A stretch of 64,000 nt of DNA from Locusta migratoria (lineage: Eukaryota > Arthropoda > Insecta > Orthoptera > Acrididae): contig CM048750.1 in NCBI GenBank assembly GCA_026315105.1, forward strand, positions 259,523,151 through 259,587,150, in the 5' to 3' direction. Below, one piece after another: positions 56,364 to 64,000 of this stretch (its first letter is position 1; every line of letters starts with the position of its first letter). Both the position numbers and the translations under genes were made by a program. The notes under the pieces were generated by a model that saw nothing but the letters and a program-made list of their open reading frames with translations, had not been told where the DNA came from and made no database searches.

Positions 56364-56400
56364 TCGTATATGTAAATTATGTCTGTGGCTGCATGGTCGA

Positions 56401-57665
56401 TTACTGCGGAGATATCGATGTATTATTATCTGTGCTGTGGTGGCGTCTTTGTAAATTTATTAAAGAAAGTGCCGGATTCCATGATTTATCTAAAGTGAAG
56501 CCACTGTCCCTGTTAATCAAATTCGTCCCCAAACGAATTTCTATTGCTTCTTTCACTACTGAGTCCCAGAAAGATGAAGTGGAAGCTAAAATTTTGACGT
56601 TTTCGTATGTCATGGAGTGACCAGTATCAATACAGTGCTCTGCCACCGCCGATTTATTTGGTTGTAAAAGACGGGTATGGGATCTTGTAAACCCCGGCCT
56701 TCCGGAGCTCCAAATCATCCTTGTTAGAACCCAAAAGTTCTGCTGTCTTTGGTGGGGGTCGAAAAATTACTTTAACATCGTGTTTGTTCATAATCCGTCC
56801 GATTTTCGACGATAGGCTCCCAACATATGGCAGAAAAGCCATAGATTTAAAACTTTTTGCATCATCTTCCATATTCTTTGCACGTACCGTTGGCTTTGTA
56901 CGTAGTGCCTTATGTATCTGTTGTGGAGAGTACCCGTTTGCTTCAAAGACTCTCTTCAGGTGTAGAAGCTCGTCCTGCATATTGCTCTCATCAGCAATGA
57001 CGTGTGCTCTATGGACCAGTGTTCTAAGAACACTCATCGTCTGGGATGGATGATGACAGCTATTTGCATGTAAGTATAAATCAGTATGCGTAGGTTTCCT
57101 ATATATTGAATGTCCTAAGGTGCCATCGTCTTTACGTCGTACCATCACATCCAGAAATGGAAGGCACCCATCTTTTTCGTCTTCCATTGTAAACTGGATT
57201 TGGTTATGGATGGAATTCAGGTGGTTTAAAAATTCTTGTAACTTATCTTCACCGTGAGGCCACACAACAAATGTGTCATCAACATACCTCCAGAACACTG
57301 TGGGCTTCAATTTGGCAGATTCCAGCATCTTTTCCTCGAAGTCCTCCATAAACATATTGGCCACCAAAGGGGACAAGGGACTACCCATGGCGACACCGTC
57401 AGTTTGTTCAAATAACTCGTTATTGAATAAAAAATATGTCGAGGTCATGACATGTTTAAACAAAGCTGAAATCTCTTTGTCAAAGTTCTTGCCAATAAGA
57501 GATAATGAATCTGAAAGAGGAACCTTGGTAAATAAGGACACTGCATCAAAGCTGACTAACAAGTCAGAGCTGTCCAATTTCAAAGATTTTACTTTGGCAA
57601 TGAAGTCAGCGGAGTTACGTATGTGATGAGCACATTTTCCAACCAAAGGCCGTAATAACGACGCT
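56401..57665 (-). pseudogene. Penelope-like reverse transcriptase with damaged GIY-YIG domain
   Basis: A 330-codon frame starts at 57646. It contains LVSFDAVSLFTKVPLSDSLS (first catalytic Asp block), DGVAMGSPLSPLVANMFMED, TVFWRYVDDTFVVWPHGEDK (catalytic YVDD), FLDVMVRRKDDG and YRKPTHTDLYLHANSCHHPS. It then reaches KIGRIMNKHDVKVIFRPPPK and AGVYKIP, the first GIY-YIG strand. Immediately after that it shifts frame. The next frame (56401-56718) gives TRLLQPNKSAVAEHCIDTGH and KEAIEIRLGTNLINRDSGFT, the end of the endonuclease. The bases between the two, with the second YIG strand and catalytic Arg, appear deleted. RT motifs look intact; the endonuclease does not. Confidence 0.88.
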
Positions 57666-57669
57666 AAAT

Positions 57670-57877
57670 GTACTTCCTTGCCGCCGAGTAACGTCTTTGG
57701 CGCCTTGTTGTATCTGTGGCCGCATGCGCAGTAGCGCGGCCCGCGCGTTTATAAGCACGAAGCGTGTGCTGGAGCGTCAGTCTTCGACTCGTCTCTGAAG
57801 ATGGCTGAACGTTTCTCAGCCGAAATATTAGAAGAAGAAAACTTTATGCGGCTGCACGCCCGAAACTTCTTTGAACA
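57670..57877 (+). repeat. right inverted terminal repeat of Penelope 2
   Basis: 208 bp, inverse of 56156-56363. Includes CpG-rich sequence 'gcgcatgcgg'-type and the hammerhead-like motif at 57795-57825. Confidence 0.93.
57792..57833 (+). ncRNA. hammerhead-like motif in Penelope 2 terminal repeat
   Basis: Order: TCT, CTGAAGA (57795-57801), T, GGCTGA (57803-57808), loop, TCAGCC (57816-57821), GAAA (57822-57825), TATT, AGA. Stem II is perfect at 6 bp, and stem I is 3 bp (TCT/AGA). Compared with the copy at 44291, stem II has changed on both sides together (GGCAAC/GTTGCC to GGCTGA/TCAGCC), so pairing is kept. The core differs by an A in place of the T of CTGATGA, a position that tolerates any base in hammerheads. 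The same motif is on the minus strand of the left repeat. Confidence 0.45.
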
Positions 57878-57920
57878 GTCATTGCGCCGCGAAAACATGA
57901 AGATGCACACACAGTTTCCT

Positions 57921-59370
57921 AATTGCGGAAAGAAATGTAGCGATATATTGCTGCGATTTCATAAGAACTTTACAGCATGAGTTTAAGCTGCTTCTGTTAT
58001 AAGAAACGTGTAATGACGGTCACTTTCCACAATTGTACTATTGACATATTTCCTGAGCATCTGTATGAAAGATGTGTAGGTATTCGTCACCTTAAACCCA
58101 GGTAGCGAGCTTCAAACATTTTGCAGAGAATGATTACGGCGACAACAGCATATTCGTTCCCAAACAGCTGTGTTAATTGCAGTGTTACTTCAGGAGGAAA
58201 ATATTATTTCGTCAATTTTTTTTCTGTTTTTTTCCTTTAAATGAAATTGTATTTTTTCTGAATTAATTTTTCAAATGCTTAAAGTGAATGGCATAAATAT
58301 GTTACAACACCACATCATTTTTCTTCCGAGAGCAGAAAATTGAGATAAATTAAAACTTTGTGAAACACTTGAAGATAGTGTGGCTTTCTGTTTTTCTCTT
58401 TATGTTAGTCAGTCGTTTTCTTGTCTTGCAGCCGTGACAGAACGATCACATAATCTGTACAGCCAATATTAAAGTTTTTAATTAGATTCTGAACATTCTC
58501 AAATAAAATGTACAGTAAAGTTTAAAAGATGTCTGATTTGCTTGTGGAATTTCTCACCTATCGTGCTGTAAGGACCCGTATTTGTTTGGATTCATGGTAA
58601 TGTATAAAATCTAAAATTACGTAAACCTTCACAGTCATGTTCGTGAATACCTAATTATATAAAGGAGTCAGTGCAAATTGTTGACAGTTATGCCGAAATA
58701 TTCTCTTGCCTAAACTTAATGTTATGCTATAAGTCATCTATTATACATGGATATGACAGTTTTAATCTTGTCTTCGCTCTTATCCCCTCCCCCCCCCCCC
58801 CCCCGCCCCAAATCAAAATTGCAAGTTTCTTTTAATATATTTCTAACAGTAAGTATTCAGAAAAATATAATATTCATAAATATTTATTTCAATTTCAATA
58901 ACAACTAAACAATAAAATAATATTTCATAATGAAAGATATCGTGTGAGCACTCGGTGACTAAGGTAACATAAAAGAGAAAACGAAGCCCAAATGAAGTTA
59001 TTGTGCAAGGAGATTTTTAAATTTAAAACCAAAACTGATACACAGTCTTGCACGAGATTATACAATCATGCACGTGATGCAGCAATGGTTTGCTTAGGCT
59101 TCACAAGGAAAAAAATCACGTGAATGACGCTGAGTCACGTAGTGTCCTGGTTTTAAGGTGACTATGCAGACAGAGAAAGATATACTGTCTATAGTGTATG
59201 CGAGTGAGTGCGCACATCGGCATAATAGGACTTGATGACTTGCTAGGCAATGTTCAGCCTGTGGAACATCTGCTCGCGGTCGTAAAATCCTAATTTATCC
59301 CTCCAGTACGTAAGATTATGAGTTGATAGAATTTCTAACAAGCGGACGACCCGTTTTCAATCGTTCCTTG
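57921..59370. other. no recognised gene; C-run at 58790
   Basis: AT-rich sequence. A C-rich tract of about 20 bases lies at 58785-58810. No ORF beyond chance and no SINE. Confidence 0.55.
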
Positions 59371-59373
59371 ATT

Positions 59374-59778
59374 TAACATAAGAAAAGGCATTGAATTAAG
59401 ATTTATGCTGTGGTCGGGATTCGAACCCGGGACCTCCTACTTACTAGGTACGTGCTTTAGACAACTCAGCTAACACAGCATTGCAGCCAAAGCAACTACA
59501 CGGAACGTCTTAATGCACGTCTCCCTCCACACCATATGGGGTGCTACTCCAATGTAGGAGAGCCCTGGCAATTTGATAAGCATTTCACACGGAACATGAG
59601 GCAGAATTAAAGTATATGGTGTGGAGGAACACGTGCTTTAAGAAGGTCCGTGTAATTGCTTTGGCTGCAATGCTGAGTTAGCTGAGTGGTCTAAAGCACT
59701 TACCTAGTAAGTAGGAGACCCCAGGTTCGAATCCCGGCCACAGAATAAATCTTAATTCAATGCCTCGCCTTATGTTTA
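59374..59778. mobile_element. foldback element with tRNA-like arms
   Basis: Left arm 59374-59536 and right arm 59614-59778 are inverse copies of each other around a 77-base centre. Each arm contains a tRNA-like unit: A box 'tagctgagt(t/g)gtctaaagcac', an anticodon region 'cctagtaagtagg' and a B box 'ggttcgaatcccg' between CTGTG and CACAG. It could be two head-to-head tRNA-derived units or a palindromic MITE that captured a tRNA. Confidence 0.82.
59640..59745 (+). other. tRNA-like unit (right arm; the left-arm copy is at 59409-59481 on the minus strand)
   Basis: The sequence from gctgagttagctgag to ggccacag has tRNA-like boxes. The anticodon loop 'agtaagt' reads TAA at the anticodon position but lacks the usual T before it, and no long variable arm is present as Leu would need. 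It is better read as a tRNA-derived repeat than a tRNA gene. Confidence 0.45.
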
Positions 59779-60469
59779 ATACCTTTGGCATATCGAGACA
59801 ATGTTGTCTCAAGGAATTGTATTATTTGTTCCTTGATGTGCATCTATACCCTGTAAATCAGTGTAAAGTTCACGATACAGTCCGTGATAAAACTACATCT
59901 ATTTTACACTACCTGATGTCTTAAAATGTTGGTACTGACTATTTAAAAAAATAAAGAAGAGCCTACGATTAAAAGGTTTGGTTACTGGGAAAAGCGACCC
60001 CACATACGTACATTACAACGATTGTAATATCCGGAATCAGCTTAATACTAGATGCAACATTTTAGGCACATAATATTTTTATTGAGATAGTAAGCATTTA
60101 ACCAGGAATGATGCAGTCATCAACGTTCCACAGCTATCAAAAAATGTAAATACTGCAAGTAGAGTCCGACCGAGTCTAGTTTTGGCCGAAACCGTAACCG
60201 AAAGTTGTGTAATTCAGTTAAAATTTCTGTATATAAACGTTACAACACAAATCACTCGTTTTTTCCAGATTTTTCAAGATCCCCTCCCTGTACTAAGCCT
60301 TCTTGAGTGTGTGTAAGCCTAAACAGGATTCCGTAGAAGATGACTCGGAAAGCGAACAGGCTTAGACAACCAAACGGTACTTTTACTAAAGTACTTCCAA
60401 ATTGATTTCTTTTCTCCTCGTTGTGACCTTTCCTACCTAAAAAAGAAAAACTAAAGGAAGTTAGACAAT

Positions 60470-61486
60470 AATATTATTATAGTGTAGATATTTAGGTTAT
60501 CCGTCTATGCAACTGAATTAATAAAATATTTTATTGGAATATGCATTTCGTCTTTATTTGGAGGGCATCATCAGTGTCCTGTAGTATATACATGATTACG
60601 TTTTACAATATTTCATATTTACGTTTATTAGTATTTTAGGTTATAAACAGTTCTGGTGCGTTATTTAAGTACAGGTACTGATATTTGGGTGTCGTTACTT
60701 ACAATATTTCGTAGATATTGCTTTACATCTAGTGCTCATTGGTGGCTTCCGGCTGTTCTGCTTTATGTTCATTTTGCGTTCAAATAGTATCACGTTCAGG
60801 TATTGTTTTTAGAGTGTAACCTCTTGATTTCGTGTAGAAGCCAATATCTTTCAGCATACAATTTTGATTTTTGTGCCGCTGCAGAACTGTTTTTAACCTT
60901 TACATGAACGTAATTTGGAATTAAGTTGTTAATCTTGGAGGTTTTGTTGAATTGAATGTACTGTATTGTTTTGTGAGTCTTAGGAGAATATTCTTGAACC
61001 TGTTGTACTGCAAGATTAACAACGTAATTTCAAATTACATTCATGTAAAGGCTAAAAACAGTTCTGGAGCGGCACAAAACTCAGAACTGTATGCTGAAAG
61101 ATATTGGCTTCTACACGAAATCTAGAGATTGTTATACTCTAAAACACAATACCTGAATGTGATACTTTTTGAACGCAAAATGAACATAACTGAAGCAGAA
61201 CAGCCGGCAGTCACTAATTAGCACTAGATGTAAAGCAATATCTACGAAATATTGTGAGTAACGACACCCAAATATCAGTAACTATACTTAAATAACGCAC
61301 CAGAACTGTTTATAGCCTAAAATACTAAGAAACGTAAATATGAAATATTGTAAAACATAATCATGTATGTATTACAGGCCACTGATGATGCCTTCCAAAT
61401 AAAGGCGAAATGCATATGACAATAAAATATTTTGTTAATTCAGTTGCATTGACGGATAACCTAAATATCTACACTATAATAATATA
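60470..61486. mobile_element. foldback element, arms ~470 bp
   Basis: Left arm 60470-60937 and right arm 61011-61486 are inverse copies separated by 73 bases. Landmarks: 'tgtagatatttaggttatcc'/'ggataacctaaatatctaca', 'gtaaagcaatatctacgaaa' and 'gtgatactattt'-type strings. Near the ends each arm holds ctgatgatgcc...gg(c/t)gaaatgcat: on the right arm at 61382-61416 with stem GCCTT/AAGGC intact, on the left arm decayed. No ORF. This is the longest palindrome in the window. Confidence 0.92.
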
Positions 61487-61489
61487 ATA

Positions 61490-62060
61490 CAGCAACTGTG
61501 GGGAAAAAACAGGACAATAAGTAAACTGAACTCGATATAGTGGAGTCTCGATATTTCGAGTCTCAGAATTACGAGTTTACCATAAATACTAGTGTCATAA
61601 CACAAAACAACAACTGCGGGTACATTCTATCTACACAGAAAATAGCTGCCATTATAATACGAAGTTTAAAACCTTTTGGCTGCCAATGTAAATGACTATT
61701 TAAAAACTTTGTTTTAAAAAGTCTATTTTTTACACGAGTATAGTTTTCTGGGTCGATTTTCTTCTTTTTCAGGCTTAAATTTCGATAGTTCGATGTGATC
61801 CCGGTCCCGTTCACCTCTAACTAACGAGACTACTGTATACCTACCAAAAATTCCACAGTCCTGCATACCTTCTTGTAGGAAGATAGTCCTTTAGGTAGAC
61901 AAAAAACATGCCAAATAGATACTACGAAATGCCAGAGCCTCAACATGACTACCGTAATACAAAATACGCAGAGTGCTAGCTTTATGTTGCCATCGTCACT
62001 CCGTTCTTTTGTAATCGACAAATAACTTTACATATCTACTTTTGGGCTTTCCTGAATACA
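61490..62060. other. no recognised gene
   Basis: AT-rich, short ORFs only. Nothing assigned. Confidence 0.5.
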
Positions 62061-62067
62061 TAGTAGT

Positions 62068-62290
62068 CTTGGGTAGTTCGCGAACGAGCTAGTTCGGAAG
62101 AGCGCTCACATAGGCGAACTACGCGAACTAGTTCGCAGCTCCCTCGCCTCTTAGTTCGTCCGCTCCTTTTCCGAAGACTGACGGGGAACAACGAGAGGAC
62201 GCGAGAGAGCACAGAATCGCGTGATTCCCTTCTGCTAGTTACCGTCATTTCGAGCTGAGGTGCAGCTCAGCTGTAGTTTCATAGTTCACT
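62068..62290 (+). repeat. second copy of the GAACTAGTTCG-rich repeat
   Basis: It matches 19270-19470 closely: 'ggaagagcgctca(c)', 'cctcttagttcgtccgctcc', 'gaagactgacgggg/gtaac', 'gagaggacgcgag' and 'tttcgagctgag(a/g)tgcagctcagctg'. Only the left half of the element is present. Confidence 0.85.
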
Positions 62291-62519
62291 GCCACAAATT
62301 TTCTTTTCTAAGGTATTCAGCAGTGTCTAAATAATGTTTACTACGAGTACTCTGTATGCAAATTAATTGAATAACATTGTATCACCCATTAATGTAAATA
62401 ACTGGTTTATTTGCTTAAGTATTTGATGTCTAATTGCCCAAAAATACGTATAATAGCACACGCTTGGGCAACACTGATCATTATATAAAAAATCTGTCAT
62501 AACAAAACTGCATTTGTGC

Positions 62520-62935
62520 AACAAATTCCACTGATAGACTATTTTGCCCGACCTTTAGTTTGTTCACATCAATAAGCACTGTCCCATTTAAAAATGTGCA
62601 TGTTTGCAAAATAAATGCACTTTCTATGTCTTATTAAAATTTGTTTATTGGCTAACAAATGTTCAAGTGATTGTAAAACTATTGGACCAAACAGCTATGA
62701 GCATCAAACTAGTTAAATTAATTTATACTACTGACAACACACACACTCATGCCCGAGGGGTGACTCGAACCTCCGGCGGGAATGGCGCCAGTCCGTAGTA
62801 TGACGTATTGGCTAACAACACTAACCCCTGACTAGCTATCAATCTGCTAAAACCGCACATCGATAGCACATTTTATTTCCAAAACATTTGCGGTGCAATT
62901 TTGTTGTGCTACACCCTATTTATATACAGCTCATT
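62520..62935. repeat. single arm related to the foldback at 17979, split by a SINE
   Basis: 'tattggctaacaacactaacccctgactagctatcaatctgc' style sequence continues as 'taaaaccgcacatcgatagcac' and 'acatttgcggtgcaa', in register with 18510-18660. The mirror arm is not seen. Confidence 0.72.
62659..62805 (-). mobile_element. SINE (older subfamily), head truncated
   Basis: Duplication tattggctaacaa at 62646-62658 and 62806-62818. Confidence 0.93.
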
Positions 62936-62939
62936 CTTT

Positions 62940-64000
62940 GTAAGATTCTAAGTCAGTTTGCAGTGTTTTCGCACTGGCATAACTAGGAATAGTGATTGTG
63001 AACGCTAGTGCTTACAGTAATGAGAACAGGATTACTCTAGTGGCATGTCGTGGAAGATCCATTAAGGACGAAGTGCAAATGTTTGCGCTACAGCTCCAGG
63101 GCGTGGCCTCTCGACGGCTATAACTGGCACATCGCTTTGGCAGCTCTGACACGACCTGTTGCCTAGCAACAGACACTTACGTATATTACCCCGATTCATT
63201 TTGCAGATAGGATTAGTCACGGCAGCAACCATTTTCCTCAACACATAGCAAAGACATACAATGATTGTATGGAAGATTGTAGGATGATCCGTGGCTTTGC
63301 TTCCGTCATTTGATCGTGTTTGATGGACTGGACAGCTCGTTTTATATGGATTTCACAGATTGTGTTTTAACTATTGCGTCGATTTTTGACCTCACCCGGA
63401 GTTCGTCATAAGAATAAGCACCCACTTTAGCAACTGTATTCGTCACCTCTTCGTGGAATTTCATAATATGTAAAAGAAATCTGAGAAATATTTTCAAATA
63501 TTTGAACTGTTTTGGAAAGTTAAGTAAATTTCAACTCATACTGAAAACATTTATTGAAATAAAGTGGGTAGTGTAAATCTTCATGGCGACCAAAAACATG
63601 CTCCTTTCTCTGCGGAATCCATCTCACACAGTCTACTACATGACGTCACGTCCATCCACCACAGTTTGTATAGTAACACATAGTGATAGGGGCGTCGCCA
63701 GAAGATATGGAAGAATTTACAAGAAAATAGAGGAGATAATGTTTTAACTAAATTCCATTATATTTTACTAAATTGCAAAATTCATTTTAATTGTTTAGAA
63801 CTTTTGTTTCCATGAAACAATTTTCCGATTCTACCATTAATTCTCAGTTCCCTCGTTCTCTCTCTTTTCCTGCATCCTACCCCCTCCCATCCCCGTTCTA
63901 GTCTGTTGGCTGGCGGCGCCCTTGTATAGAGATAGTTACATAGACAAATATGTAGGTAGGTAGCAGGATAGATACAAGGTGATAAAGAGGGCAACAAGAC
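62940..64000. other. no recognised gene; palindromic X-box-like site
   Basis: GTTGCCTAGCAAC at 63158-63170 fits the RFX X-box half-site pattern. The rest has no ORF that I recognise and no element termini. Confidence 0.45.

Larger units (their letters stand above)
56157..57907 (-). mobile_element. Penelope-like retroelement 2, complete insertion with inverted terminal repeats
   Basis: A 13-bp duplication cacacagtttcct flanks it (56144-56156 and 57908-57920). Two inverted copies of a 208-bp repeat bound the coding region (56156-56363, 57670-57877), and a 30-bp tail (57878-57907) follows the right copy only. This asymmetry, terminal repeats plus a short tail on one side, is characteristic of Penelope-like elements. 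The element is 1.75 kb, 5' truncated in coding terms. Confidence 0.88.

Noticed and set aside
56721..57626. Plus-strand ORFs of 110 and 117 codons
   Set aside because: They are antisense shadows of the Penelope reverse transcriptase on the minus strand.
1..64000. CRISPR arrays, bacterial operons or phage modules
   Set aside because: No spaced direct-repeat array, no Shine-Dalgarno-preceded gene strings. The tandem repeats seen (27, ~140, 324 bp) have no unique spacers.

Overview
This window reads as repeat-dense nuclear DNA of a large-genome insect. I see no bacterial gene organisation, no operons and no long host gene. The dominant repeat is a tRNA-derived SINE of about 200 bp, with roughly 25 copies on both strands. 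Its head resembles a class II (Leu/Ser-like) tRNA, and its body contains the phrase 'ggactgatgacc'. Similar SINEs, and LINEs ending in a 'gtagatgtagatg' tail, are familiar to me from grasshoppers and other Polyneoptera. I therefore favour an orthopteran or related insect, but the sequence alone does not prove the species.

Layout. 1-2153: the 5' end of a Ty1/copia retrotransposon on the minus strand, open for about 605 codons and leaving the window, with primer-binding site and 5' LTR. 5.6-8.8 kb: a broken Gypsy integrase, its LTR, and a dead mariner copy carrying two SINEs with target-site duplications. 10-13.4 kb: a decayed piggyBac, a diverged tandem repeat, a solo LTR and a LINE end. 14.2-18.8 kb: an LTR-like sequence carrying a hAT element and SINEs, then a non-autonomous piggyBac-type element holding a 687-bp foldback element. 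19-25.6 kb: a GAACTAG-rich element, SINEs, a piggyBac fragment and a deleted mariner-type element of DD41D spacing with intact termini. 27.1-28.7 kb: the best LINE reverse transcriptase, 487 codons from its first ATG and uninterrupted. 29-39.4 kb: mariner and LINE remnants, a 324-bp tandem repeat, a 0.9-kb foldback, and a LINE with a SINE-driven inverted duplication. 40.9-43.2 kb: a hAT-like element studded with GGTTTCGAAACC. 43.5-50.6 kb: LINE and Penelope fragments, an unrecognised frameshifted ORF and a THAP-domain exon behind a promoter-like sequence. 50.6-57.9 kb: two Penelope-like retroelements and a piggyBac relic. 59-64 kb: two foldback elements and dispersed repeats.

How it fits together. 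Almost every protein-coding trace belongs to a selfish element: copia, Gypsy, four kinds of non-LTR or Penelope element, mariner/Tc1, hAT and piggyBac. Most are truncated, frameshifted or split by later insertions. Target-site duplications let many insertions be ordered in time, for example SINE in SINE in Penelope at 43.8-44.5 kb. The recurring theme most worth a second look is a hammerhead-like motif (CTGATGA or variant, then a hairpin, then GAAA). It sits at the ends of Penelope-like and foldback elements. The only candidate host features are the THAP exon near 48.2 kb and an unrecognised ORF near 46.6 kb.
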